Origin: Powellomyces hirtus
Taxonomy: Eukaryota; Chytridiomycota; Chytridiomycetes; Spizellomycetales; Powellomycetaceae
Length of the DNA: 64,000 nucleotides
Reading direction: 5' to 3'
NCBI GenBank assembly: GCA_025526995.1
Contig: JAHLKG010000016.1
Span: 62,001 to 126,000 of the forward strand
Below, one piece after another: positions 23,199-33,030 of this stretch; the stretch's first letter is position 1; the number at the start of each line of letters is the position of its first letter. Made by a program: the position numbers and the translations under genes. The notes under the pieces were generated by a model. The model did no database searches and was not told where the DNA came from. It saw only the letters and a list, made by a program, of their open reading frames with translations.

Positions 23199-23747
23199 AT
23201 GGCTACTATTTACTATCACCATCGCTACACCCCCCCTCCCGTGGAAGTTGAGGACTGTTCGATCCTATTTAGTCATCCGGCCATCATCGCACTCGCCAGT
23301 CTCTTCAGTTTCTCGGCACTGATTCTGTTCAGTATCAGATTAGTGTTACTAAATCGTCAACCCGAATGGCTAGTACCCCTGATTTCCGCTCAGTTGCTCC
23401 GCGATGAAGCGAGGAGCAACCTCGAGATCGCCAAACGCGACCTTATCAACTTTGGGGCCCGCATGGTCAACGTCCATAGAATGGATTACGACAATCTCCA
23501 CATACGAGGGGAGATTAACACAGATGTACCTAGCCTAACGAAGATACCGGCAGAGTATCGCCACCACATCTTCGACGCCTTGGAAGCTACACTAAAAGCG
23601 AAAGGCTACAAAATCTGCGCCATCTCGAGATCCAGCACTACATTTGATCTATTAATTGGCTCGGACTTTTTTGCGGACCTCCCGCGGGCACAGCCCGATC
23701 CTGGTCCTGAACCGGCTGCCACGGTGTTTACGATTCAGGATTATTGA
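23199..23747 (+). CDS. Hypothetical single-pass membrane protein
   Basis: Single exon, 182 residues from ATG 23199, which has a favourable ACAATGG context; another in-frame ATG lies at 23178. A short N-terminal part (MATIYYHHRYTPPP) precedes one hydrophobic span at about residues 28-52 (HPAIIALASLFSFSALILFS). A soluble region of about 130 residues follows, with mixed helix and strand character, and the C-terminus is acidic and Pro-rich. No family was recognised. The nearby TATA-like element and TGTCA array suggest it is transcribed. The spacer 22614-23054 upstream shows no other gene. Confidence 0.6.
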   Translation: MATIYYHHRYTPPPVEVEDCSILFSHPAIIALASLFSFSALILFSIRLVLLNRQPEWLVPLISAQLLRDEARSNLEIAKRDLINFGARMVNVHRMDYDNLHIRGEINTDVPSLTKIPAEYRHHIFDALEATLKAKGYKICAISRSSTTFDLLIGSDFFADLPRAQPDPGPEPAATVFTIQDY

Positions 23748-24204
23748 GGATGACAGACTGTAGAACCATCGCGGATGGTCCCCGTTCTTAGATTAGACGT
23801 CGTTTAAAATTAGCTAAGCTTAGCTTGTCCCTGTAAATCAATACCGCACAAAATGAAGGCGCATTCAGCTTTATGTAAGCGGACGGACAGCATCTCCGCT
23901 AATCAGCCTCGCGCGCCCAGGGCGGTCCCAGAGGACAATACTAAGGCGTCACGAGCCGCTACGTCCACGGTCCTCGCTCAGCCCTCTTAGCCCTTGCGGC
24001 TCAGCAGTAATGCCCCGAGAATACGCTTGGCCCGGGGAGGTCCATCGGTGTATAATTGAGCGGGAATCTCGGGAACGTGGCGGAGCCCTATATTCTTCGA
24101 ATCATCTTATTTCTTGGCTATTCTGCTTCCTATTGCCCGCCCCGCTCCAGCCACCCTGTGCAGTAACACGCGACCAAGCGGGAAAGAAGCTGGTTTCCGC
24201 CCTC

Positions 24205-24212
24205 TATAAAAG
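24205..24212 (+). promoter_or_regulatory. TATA box of the DUF4360-like gene
   Basis: A canonical TATAAAAG lies about 140 bases upstream of the ATG at 24346. The rest of 23748-24345 has no gene; it includes a perfect 14-base palindrome (AGCTAAGCTTAGCT, 23812-23825) of unknown meaning. Confidence 0.6.
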
Positions 24213-24345
24213 CCCGTCAACTTCTCTCCGAGCCCTCCTTCCTTCATCCACTGTACCATATCACAAAGATTCAGTATCACTCTTCAGATCTCGCTTTCTA
24301 TTTATTCTTCTCCATCTCGTCACTTCAAGCCCAACAAACTTCAAC

Positions 24346-25504
24346 ATGGTTCTCTTCAACATTCTTCTTCTTATGTCGCTGCTTGCTTGCGCAGTGTACG
24401 CGGCGCCCACACAGGCTGGCGGTCCTGACGTCAATGAGGTTTACTTCAAGAGGTACGTGGAATCTCACTCGTTGCCATTCAGCAGTTTAGCTTACACTGG
24501 CATGTGCAGCATCAACTATGGGGGATCTGGTTGCCCTATCAGTCCTCCGACGGCAAATGTTATCCTTGCTGACGACAAACAGTCCTTCACCGTGATTTTC
24601 GACCAGGTAAATGCGATGACCACATGCAAGCATCTCGTCTTCTAGTTAACCGAAAAGAACTTCTGTTTCAAGTTCACCGCCAGGATTGGCCCAGGTAGTG
24701 ATCCAAAAGACGTCTTGTCACTTGTTATACAACCATGGAACTCAGCATCGTGATATGTTTACAGGAGTGTCTGTTGTTGAGACCCGGAAGAATTGTCAGC
24801 TGAACATTCAGATGCACATCCCTGGTGGATGGCAATACTCCATTGCGTCCGCTGATTTCCGTGGTTGGGCTGCTCTTGACAAAGGCGTGACCGGCCGTCA
24901 GCAAAGCATTTACTACTTTCAAGGCGATGACCACACTGTAAGTGGATTGACTTCGTTTGATTTGGCCCCTAGCACTAACAAAGACTGTCAACAGACCATC
25001 ACTCAAGCTACGCTCAGAGGTCCTGCCCAGAAGAACTACAACCTCCGCGACCAAATCGTAGGTCACAAACCATTGCATGCACGACAAACCGTGATGGCTT
25101 ACTTAGCCATACTGTTCAAACAGGCGCTTGAATCCACCAGCTGGTCACCATGCGGAGAGGACAGGCCTAGTAAGTGTCTCACGCCTGATTATGATATGGC
25201 TCTACCCATCTTACTAAGGAAGCCCAGTAGTGAATATCAACACGGCCATCTTCCTATCCTCCACCAACCCCAAGAGCAGTGGACAGCTGACCACTGATTC
25301 CATGTACGTTATCCTCTCATATCAGCTATCTGAAATTTTCCCCTATGTCCCTCATTGACCTTGTTCATCTTTTCCTATCGCAGTGACGGAAAAGTTGTAC
25401 AGAAGGTACGTCGAAGATCAACACGCTGTCCCAGACCATCAACCCGCTCACAAGCTCGCATTGCCCAACAGTACCAATTCCAGTGGAAGAAGTGCAAGAA
25501 GTAA
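24346..25504 (+). CDS. Secreted DUF4360-like protein
   Basis: Nine exons (24346-24452, 24510-24606, 24673-24694, 24765-24937, 24995-25057, 25124-25169, 25228-25303, 25384-25405, 25472-25504) encode 212 residues. Two of them are only 22 bases. The N-terminus is a clear signal peptide (MVLFNILLLMSLLACAVYAA). DUF4360-type features follow: INYGGSGCP, SFTVIFDQ, RKNCQLNIQMHIPGGWQY, FRGWAALDKGV and STSWSPCGE, ending in VQKYQFQWKKCKK. Members are secreted, mostly fungal proteins without known biochemistry. Paired Cys suggest disulfides. The acceptor of exon 7 is a tandem AG (CAGTAG at 25225-25230), allowing I-V or M at the junction. The upstream TATA box suggests regulated expression. Confidence 0.78.
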
Positions 25505-25929
25505 AAACACAACCTCTGGTCTTAACTCATCGGGTCTGTGCTCCGACGGCCAAATGAAAAGGAATGTGTAGTGCAAAAAGTATTGATTGCGTCCTAGTGT
25601 TGTCCACTGTGTGGTGGACCTGAACATTATCTTCTGCGAAAGACATTAAGTGAGTGTGTTGAAATGTTCAATCTTGTGAAAAAAAAGCAATATACACAAT
25701 TTCTGGTTCTTTGTAAATCACCTACAGTATGTCATTTTCCCTTGGCCATATGATTTTCCTTTGGCAGTTCTCTTCCGATCATTCTGGTAGCCAGACTGAG
25801 CGGAGAGATCATGCATGACCCGCACTGACACCCGCACTAGTCTGTGCTTGTTCACAATAGCCTTCGATCTTGCGCAAATTACCATCCTCGTCGTCGCGTG
25901 TATGCTCTTTAACTGTAACGGATGATCCC

Positions 25930-26125
25930 CCATGCAGCTTCTCCATGCGTCAGGTGTCATCATCGGTAACCTCGGCGTGCGTTCTTTGGACTCTTTTAGC
26001 ATTCATTTTCCTCCCACTCCATACACCATACGGACGATCACCCAGCATGCAACATCTCCATGCGTCAGGTGTCATCATCAAAAACCTCGTCGTATGAAAC
26101 CTCTCCATGCGGCGTCAAGTGCCGT
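25930..26125. repeat. Imperfect direct repeat, 115-base period
   Basis: CTCCATGCGTCAGGTGTCAT occurs at 25941 and again at 26056, each inside a longer similar context starting GATC-CCC-CATGCA and ending in an AACCTCG stretch. A degenerate third copy (CTCCATGCGGCGTCAAGTG) begins at 26103. No ORF spans them. Confidence 0.8.
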
Positions 26126-27030
26126 AATCGGTCACCCCTCTTTTGTCACCCAAACTACAGCACATTGTCTCCCGTTCCAGCGTGGTGAAAAAAAAAATCA
26201 AAAGAACCGTGCTGAGGATAAACGGCTTGGCGAAAAGAAAAATGCCCGAAGCGGAAGCATGCGCGTAAAAACATGTCGGGTGGACTGTTCTGGAATGCGG
26301 TCGTGCGTATTATTTCCCCCGTTAAGCTCGTAGCACACTGGAGTACAAAACTTCATTTCCGATTACTCCCGTTGTAGCTGAGAAAAATAAGACGTGGTTA
26401 CACGTGTGACACGGGGCCAACTGCATTCGGCGCTATACCGGAAGCTTGTGCACTGCGGCCACTGGCAAGTCTACGTAGCCAGGCGGAGCACTTCGAAAAA
26501 AAAAAAAAGTGCTCGTAAAAAGCCAACATACAAAAAAGTATCGATAATTCTTTGGACCCCATATGGCATGTGCTAGTGGGTTGTCAAAAGAAAAAGGAAA
26601 CGCGCTTGGGGTATCGCCGGAAAAGGCAACTCATTGCCAAGCTTCATACGCGAAAGTGTAACGCGCGGTTGCACGTCCCGGCTTTTTTGCACACGCACGA
26701 ACACAAATAAGCAAGCCTCGTCCCCAAAAAAAAAAAAACACAAATAAAAAAAAATATGTTGTGGACTGTTGTTCTTCGGCGGCCTTGATGTCAGCAGCAG
26801 CGCACACAGATGAAGGCAAGCAATCGAAGGTTTGCGGAAAGTGTCAGGGGAAGGGGTGGGGTAAGTTTTTGGCTTGTCCGCCAGGCACGCTTTGGGGCGC
26901 TGGAAAGCCTGTCGCTCTAGAAAAAAAAAAATCCCGAGGAAAAAAAAGCAGCGACAGAAAGTCTCCCAGTGAAAAAAAAAGATGAGGACAAAAAAAAAGG
27001 GCCTTATGTTTTTCGCTTCGTTTCTCGATC
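26126..27030. other. A-tract-rich upstream region
   Basis: Homopolymeric A runs of 8-13 bases recur at about 26188, 26496, 26728, 26920, 26940, 26971 and 26990, getting denser toward the cysteine-repeat gene. No protein-like ORF was found. Such poly(dA:dT) tracts commonly keep promoters free of nucleosomes; applying that here is inference. Confidence 0.6.
26486..26514. repeat. Inverted repeat flanking an A13 run
   Basis: GAGCACTT (26486-26493) pairs perfectly with AAGTGCTC (26507-26514), leaving a loop of CG plus the A run. It could form a small cruciform or RNA hairpin. Function is unknown. Confidence 0.65.
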
Positions 27031-27038
27031 TATTTAAA
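27031..27038 (+). promoter_or_regulatory. TATA-like box of the cysteine-repeat gene
   Basis: TATTTAAA sits about 90 bases before the ATG at 27130. The leader between them is CA-rich (CACAACAGCAACACAACAAC), which is typical of well-translated fungal mRNAs. Confidence 0.5.
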
Positions 27039-27129
27039 GACAGCTCATTTCCCGTCATCCTCTTCTCATCAACCAGCTCTCTACCTTCCCATCCTCACCA
27101 CACAACAGCAACACAACAACAAACCAAAG

Positions 27130-28704
27130 ATGCAGTTGAAGAACATCATCATTGCTGTTGCCGCCTTCATGGCTCTCAGCGTCTCCGCGGCCCCCGTCCA
27201 GCCCGAGACTACCGCTCCCATCGTCAGCGATCTCTGCAAAACGTGCCAGGCTACCAGCTTTGCTGGACCCGAGTGCAAGGATATCATGTGCATCCTTCCC
27301 GTTACCGAGCCCGAGACCGAGACTACCTCCCCGATCGTCAGCGACCTCTGCAAGAAGTGCCAAGCTACCAGCTTCGCCGGCCCCGAGTGCAAGGACATCA
27401 TGTGCATCCTGCCCGTTACCGAGCCCGAGACCGAGACTACCTCCCCGATCGTCAGCGACCTCTGCAAGAAGTGCCAAGCTACAAGCTTCGCCGGCCCCGA
27501 GTGCAAGGACATCATGTGCATCCTGCCCATTACCGAGCCCGAGACCGAGACTACCTCCCCAATCGTCAGCGACCTCTGCAAGAAGTGCCAAGCTACCAAC
27601 TTCGCCGGCCCCGATTGCAAGGACATCATGTGCATCCTTCCCATCGACGAGCTCAAGGCTACTAAGCTCACCAAACCCACCGCTCCCGTTGTCTCTGATC
27701 TCTGCAAGAAGTGCCAGGCTACCAACTTTGCCGGACCCGAATGCCAGGACATCATGTGCATCCTCCCTGTTACCAAGCCCACCAAGCCTACCAAGCCCAC
27801 TGCTCCCATTGTTTCCGACCTTTGCAAGAAGTGCCAGGCTACCAACTTCGCCGGACCTGAGTGCAAGGACATCATGTGCATCCTCCCTGTTACCAAGCCC
27901 ACCAAGCCTACCAAGCCCACTGCTCCCATTGTTTCTGACATCTGCAAGAGGTGCCAAGCTACCAACTTCGCCGGCTCCGAGTGCAAGGACATCATGTGCA
28001 TCCTTCCCATCGACGAGCTCAAGGCTACTAAGCCCACCAAACCCACCGCTCCCGTTGTCTCTGATCTCTGCAAGAAGTGCCAGGCTACCAACTTCGCCGG
28101 ACCCGAATGCAAGGACATCATGTGCATCCTCCCTGTTACCAAGCCCACCAAGCCTACCAAGCCCACTGCTCCCATTGTTTCCGACCTTTGCAAGAAGTGC
28201 CAGGCTACCAACTTTGCCGGACCTGAGTGCAGGGATATCATGTGCATCCTCCCTGTTACCAAGCCAACCAAGCCTACCAAGCCCACTGCTCCCATTGTTT
28301 CCGACCTTTGCAAGAAGTGCCAGGCTACCAACTTCGCCGGACCTGAATGCAAAGACATCATGTGCATCATGCCCGTTGAGAAGCGCGCCGTAGAGTCCAC
28401 CTGCGACCGCTGCTTCAAGAACGGTTCCCTTCCCGAGTGCGCCAACATCAGATGCGCTGCCCCCAAGGCAACCTGCGCAACCTGCGCCGTCAACGCCTCC
28501 ATCTCTGGCTGCGAGCTCATCCTGTGCCCTGCTCCCGCTCCCAAGTCTGAAAATGTCTGCGAACAGTGCTTGAGCGGTAACCCCAACAACCTTGAGATCT
28601 GCTCCCGCATCCGATGCATCCGCAAGGTTTCTTGCAAGAACTGCGCCCTCTACCCTTCCATGTCTGGCTGCGAGTCGATCAAGTGCGCCGCCCCCGCCAA
28701 CTAG
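27130..28704 (+). CDS. Secreted cysteine-module repeat protein
   Basis: Single exon, 524 residues. A signal peptide (MQLKNIIIAVAAFMALSVSA) is followed by ten modules with the pattern C-x2-C-x9-C-x4-C (for example CKKCQATNFAGPECKDIMC). Linkers are Thr/Pro-rich (TKPTKPTKPTAPIV or TEPETETTSPIV) and likely O-glycosylated. After PVEKRAVES, a possible Kex2 site, come four more divergent four-Cys modules (CDRC, CATC, CEQC and CKNC starts). That makes 14 modules in all. No membrane span or GPI signal is visible. The Cys spacing suggests small disulfide or metal-binding knots on a flexible chain, so a wall or extracellular matrix role is plausible. No named family was recognised. The A-tract-rich TATA promoter and biased codons suggest high expression. 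Confidence 0.88.
   Translation: MQLKNIIIAVAAFMALSVSAAPVQPETTAPIVSDLCKTCQATSFAGPECKDIMCILPVTEPETETTSPIVSDLCKKCQATSFAGPECKDIMCILPVTEPETETTSPIVSDLCKKCQATSFAGPECKDIMCILPITEPETETTSPIVSDLCKKCQATNFAGPDCKDIMCILPIDELKATKLTKPTAPVVSDLCKKCQATNFAGPECQDIMCILPVTKPTKPTKPTAPIVSDLCKKCQATNFAGPECKDIMCILPVTKPTKPTKPTAPIVSDICKRCQATNFAGSECKDIMCILPIDELKATKPTKPTAPVVSDLCKKCQATNFAGPECKDIMCILPVTKPTKPTKPTAPIVSDLCKKCQATNFAGPECRDIMCILPVTKPTKPTKPTAPIVSDLCKKCQATNFAGPECKDIMCIMPVEKRAVESTCDRCFKNGSLPECANIRCAAPKATCATCAVNASISGCELILCPAPAPKSENVCEQCLSGNPNNLEICSRIRCIRKVSCKNCALYPSMSGCESIKCAAPAN
27226..28374 (+). repeat. Tandem 120/126-base modules with 366-base higher-order unit
   Basis: Ten coding modules repeat every 120 bases, or 126 bases where the linker is IDELKATK. 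Modules 4-6 (27595-27960) and 7-9 (27961-28326) form two copies of one 366-base trimer with linker order IDELK, VTKPT, VTKPT. Modules 1-3 use an older TEPETETT linker. Confidence 0.9.
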
Positions 28705-29545
28705 ATTGCCTGGTGCTCTCTAGTTCCCTATGTACATTTCCCTCCCCGTCTTCTACTTTAGTTGGCATTCACCCCTAGCATATATTTTGGCTCTTATTTC
28801 ATCCAAGCATTCACCCAAGCATTTATCCAAGCATCGTACCTTAGTTATTCATCACGCATACATTCACTCTCCAGCATCAACCATAATAAGACAATCCGCC
28901 TTGTTGATTACTCTGCCCTTCGCATTCATGCTGTGTCCTTTGAAAACTTCACTTTCTGATTCTTGGCTCGATCGCTTCTCTGAATCCTGCTGTGATAGGT
29001 TAAGCGCACAAATCCCCATGCCAAGTCTGCTTCAATGTGACACGTGAAAGTATCTGAAAAGAGGTTTGGGTGTTACTGGGATTTTTGCGCTTCTCTCGCA
29101 TGGCCTTTGAACATGAAAAACCTCTTCATTTCCGTACTTCAGCGTCGTGCACCGCAGGTGCTGTGGCCGCCACGTTTCGGACTCGGTCGGCAAACCGCGC
29201 TCGTTCCGGTTATTGAGTCAAATCGTCGTTTCAACATCCGGCTTTATCTCAAATGTTCTTCCATCCACAATATGCCTCCGTACTACAAGATTTTCAGAGA
29301 AGATCCCTATTGACAGCTGGTCCCGAAGAGGGATTGTTTGCCTGAGGAAACTAGCTCGGGGACATTGGCGGCGTTTATCGTCAGTGTTCTCAGTGTTCCC
29401 AAGTGCTAAATTTAGCGCGTGGCGGTTCAGCAACTCGACCAGCGACGGAACCAGTGAATCTTCCTTGGCAAAATTGCATTTATTATTATTGCATTTTGTC
29501 ACTTCACATATTATTATCGTTAGTATAGAGCGGATTGATAACAAC
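28705..29545. other. Gene-free stretch before RER1
   Basis: It holds the 3' region of the cysteine-repeat gene and the RER1 promoter. An approximate repeat of ATCCAAGCATT-type 11-mers occurs near 28800-28830. No supported gene. Confidence 0.5.
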
Positions 29546-30519
29546 ATGAACGTCGACAACGGTCAAATGCCGCCACCTACAGGGCTGCCTGTGCAAGCTA
29601 CCCTCTTGCAACGGGTATGACGGCTTTGGCGAGCGAGTAGGAATCGTGAAGGTGATTATTGGCAACTAACCACTTGCCCTCTCGCTGATATAGAAACTAC
29701 AAGCGCTTCTGGATAGCACGACACCATACCCCGCACCCCGTTGGGGATTCACGGCCTTTATGTTGGTTCTGTACTGCATTCGTGTCTTTTTCGCGCAAGG
29801 ATGGTATATTGTTACCGTGAGTGGGAAATAATGCCTTAGCATCGCAGGGAGGGTGTATTTGTTTTGGCAATCTCTCATTCCCACCGTCTGCGTTCTGTAT
29901 AGTACGCTTTGGGAATCTACTTGTTGAACCTGTTCCTCGCGTTTTTGACCCCGAAATTCGATCCCGCTACTGAGGACTCGTTGGATAATGCCGGCCCAGA
30001 GGAGGACGGTCCGGGTCTGCCAACGAAAGGAAACGACGAATTTCGTCCGTTCATTCGACGATTGCCAGAGTTCAAGTTCTGGTAGGTTTTGCATGGATAT
30101 GCATGGGCGGACTTTCTGCGTATTTCGGAAACGCGCCCTGACAACACCTCTTCTGCTTCAGGATGTCAGCGACAAGGTCAATTTTCCTTGCCCTTTTCTG
30201 TTCGCTCTTCCGATTCTTCGATGTGCCCGTGTTTTGGCCAATCCTTCTGTGAGCACTTCTCTGCCCGACATGAGGAGGTTCTTAATTCGAAGTGATCTCG
30301 CTAACCGCCCTACTTCTTGTTCAGTATGTACTTCCTCATTCTATTCACTATGACCATGCGACGACAAATCCGCCACATGATAAAGTTCAAATACGTGCCG
30401 TGGAACTTCGGAAAGAAGGTGCGAGGAGATCACTAACAAATGACGTGTAGCGAACCAAAAGTTGACCCACTTTTACCATTCATCAGAAATACTCTGGAGG
30501 GAAATCGGATAGCAAGTAG
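29546..30519 (+). CDS. RER1: RER1 Golgi-to-ER retrieval receptor
   Basis: Golgi membrane protein that returns escaped ER membrane proteins through COPI vesicles. Six exons (29546-29614, 29694-29816, 29903-30081, 30162-30248, 30325-30418, 30487-30519) give 194 residues, the usual family length. Conserved blocks are [63 protein letters not shown] and [13 protein letters not shown]. Four hydrophobic spans form the expected two hairpins. The end [14 protein letters not shown] is Lys-rich as in other RER1 proteins. It is convergent with the next gene; the stops are about 200 bases apart. Confidence 0.96.
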
Positions 30520-30722
30520 AACTCTGACGCTGGATGGATCATGACTGCATCTAGTGGGGCAGCATTGGGCTGTAGGATCATTTCTGCAAATAGATGGATT
30601 GAGGAAATCCGAGATGCGTGATTTTGATATTTCCCGATGTGGGAATTGCAGTGGTGGACGAACAGCAGACAACTGTTGCTGGCGCATTCTTGTCTTTGCA
30701 AATCACACAGACGCAATTTTAT

Positions 30723-32501
30723 CTACTTTTTTTTTCCCTTGGCGTCCTTCCCCTTCGCAGAGGCAAGCTTCTCATCCCCGCCCCCATCCTTGTCTTCCAA
30801 CCGTTTCAGTTTGCCTGCCATTTGGTCCTCCTGCACCTGCAGTTTCGTCATCAGGGACTTGCGAAGTTCGTCCATTTTCGACTGAAGAGTCTGTGTCACG
30901 AATGCTGCGAGCTCTTTTGCGGCGATTTCTTGGATGGTGGGGCGTGGAACTGCGGAACGAAACCATCAGATCTGGCTGTAAAGGGGAACGTGGCGTAATG
31001 CAGCCATGGGATCTCACCTTCGGATATAGAGTCCTCCGCCGTAGCTTGCTGCGTTTCCTTCTGAACGTGTTCGCCACTGTCCGCATGCGGGATAGTTGGT
31101 TGTGGTTCTTCTTTCTCAGGCTGCGGAGCCTCATTTGTCGGTGGTACGGCGGATTCTTTCACAGGCGCATCCTGTGAGACTTCGGCCTTCTCAATAGTCT
31201 GCTCAGGCGGTTGCACGGACGCCTTCAGGACGCATCAAATCAGAACGCTGCTGTGGGACGTGCGACAAGTTCCTCATATTTCATACCTCATCGACAGGTG
31301 TCTCCTTTTCCACTACGTCTTCTGTCGTTGGCGTTGCAGCGCCCTCGCCCTTATCGGCGCCGAGGACGGGCACGGGCGGGATGGCAATGTGCGCGACGTC
31401 TGGTGTGTCATTGTCGATGCTCAAGTTTAGACGCAGCTTTTTTGTGAACGCATATTTGTACATCAGGTAGTGCCGGAAGTATCTATGCACAAAATAAATG
31501 AGTTGAGACACAATTTGAGGATCAGGTATTGCATTTTCTATCACTCGGATTCCCCATTCCCAGTCTTCCTCGTGACTCCCAACCCCCACCGAAATAAGTA
31601 TACAGCACAGCTGGAAAGACTTACGTGTTGACAGCATACTCATCGATTGCTTTGGCTTCCGCAAGCGAAAAAATCTTCTGACTGAAAGGCGGACGGTGCA
31701 CGGAATGCCGGAGCAGTGTGTCTTTGAAAACCTCATAGTCCTTCTCGAGATGCAGGAACGGTGACGCTGCATGAACAGAAGAGATTTTATCTATTCTTCA
31801 GCAATGAAAATGGTGACAGCGTACATTGCCAGTCGTCATATACCAGCTGTTCGCTCGTGCGTGGTCTTCATGATTGAGAAAAAGACGGATGCTTGCTCAG
31901 GCGACAAGTTTGTGGATTTGGCGAACCTGCATGACGAGACTGCGTTGAGTTTATGAAGCTGCTTCGGCGCTTGTCGTTTAGATTGAAGCAGGTACCTCAA
32001 TGTGTAAAAGTAAAAGTCCATGAGGATAAGCATCCGCTGTGGATCCTCTTTTCCATTGTTCAGAATAGAGACGAGATATCTACACAAAGTGTGATTAGTG
32101 GACTGAAGACGTTAATATTTGTAACCTCTCGAGGCACACTCACCCACCTTAGCGCCTCATCTGCCGGCCCTATGGAATAGAAGTCATACACCTGCTGCAT
32201 CGACAGATGCTTCCTACGCAACGGAAAGTAGCGGGGACGGTTTGTGATTAGGTTGCAGTGCAATATACGCGCTGTCGTGCTACTGGACCATTCTTACCAT
32301 GCTAGATGACTCGTCTGTGATCAGCGGCAAGATGAACAGTATAAGGATGGTTAATCTTCGGCACAGCTTTCACAATCTCATTCGAATGAATCGAAGTTAT
32401 CCAATGTGCATATCGATATCGTACCATTTTTATTTACAAATCACCGGGAAAGTCAAATTGACAGCAGATTCGGACGCGTTGTGCAATTCCTTCTCAGACA
32501 T
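30723..32501 (-). CDS. CFAP119: CFAP119-like flagellar protein (C1a-32/CLAMP family)
   Basis: Nine exons (32501-32445, 32314-32298, 32213-32148, 32079-31996, 31926-31844, 31766-31625, 31482-31287, 31222-31018, 30949-30723) give 358 residues. The core (about 25-190) resembles CCDC189/CFAP119 and the C1a-32 family of the axonemal central pair. Key segments are ILMDFYFYTLRF, NLSPEQASVFFSIMKTTHE, LLRHSVHRPPFSQKIFSLAEAKAIDEYAVNTYFRHYLMYKYAFT. The assignment rests on recalled family resemblance, not alignment. A Pro/Glu-rich acidic linker and a Lys-rich coiled coil (QSKMDELRKSLMTKLQ) follow. Exon 2 is only 17 bases and is the least certain. If right, the organism builds motile flagella, and the gene should peak during zoospore formation. 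Confidence 0.72.
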
Positions 32502-33030
32502 GCTGACGCAAGCCGTTACCTTCTCGATCGTGGCTTTCCGTGGGCATGCGTGGCTTCCGGTGATGAGGCCGTGCAGGAACGAATTCCCAGTATCAGACAA
32601 AGCGGAGGAATGAAGAGACTAGAGAGGATGATGTCCTGCTGTCAATTTTGACAGCAAGCATTGCCCATGTCTTTGTGTGTGCATACGCCAATGCTGCATT
32701 CCGAAATTAAGACCATTTCGCGTGTGTGTTGTTCGCAGCCCATAAAGTCGCATTGCTCGAACGATAGATAAACTGTTCTCCTTGCTGTTTCTCAAGGCTG
32801 CTTTCTGAAGTCTGTCAATAACAGCCTCATCGCGAGTTATAGCAATGCTCCCACTTGTGCAAGTTGCAAATGCTGTGTCGCGGATCACATCGGTTGTAGC
32901 TCTGAAATCGCTGGTGTTAGCCCGCTATAAGACCGGAATAGAGTTTGAACACTGTCGCAGAGGGTTCAAACAAACATTTCAGCCCAGCCAAACATCACAC
33001 TCAATTTCTGGAAAACCAACGCGACACAGA
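32502..33030. other. Intergenic region between divergent CFAP119-like and MDR genes
   Basis: No supported gene. It should carry the start regions of both divergent neighbours. No TATA box was recognised. Confidence 0.45.

Noticed and set aside
25930..26125. CRISPR-like repeat array
   Set aside because: Three decaying copies with a 115-base period in a eukaryotic intergenic region do not resemble a CRISPR array.
27055..28637. Long antisense ORFs (300 and 518 residues) and a second + frame ORF (413 residues) over the cysteine-repeat gene
   Set aside because: They mirror the tandem repeat, which leaves several frames open by chance. The + frame with the signal peptide and regular Cys pattern is the real one.
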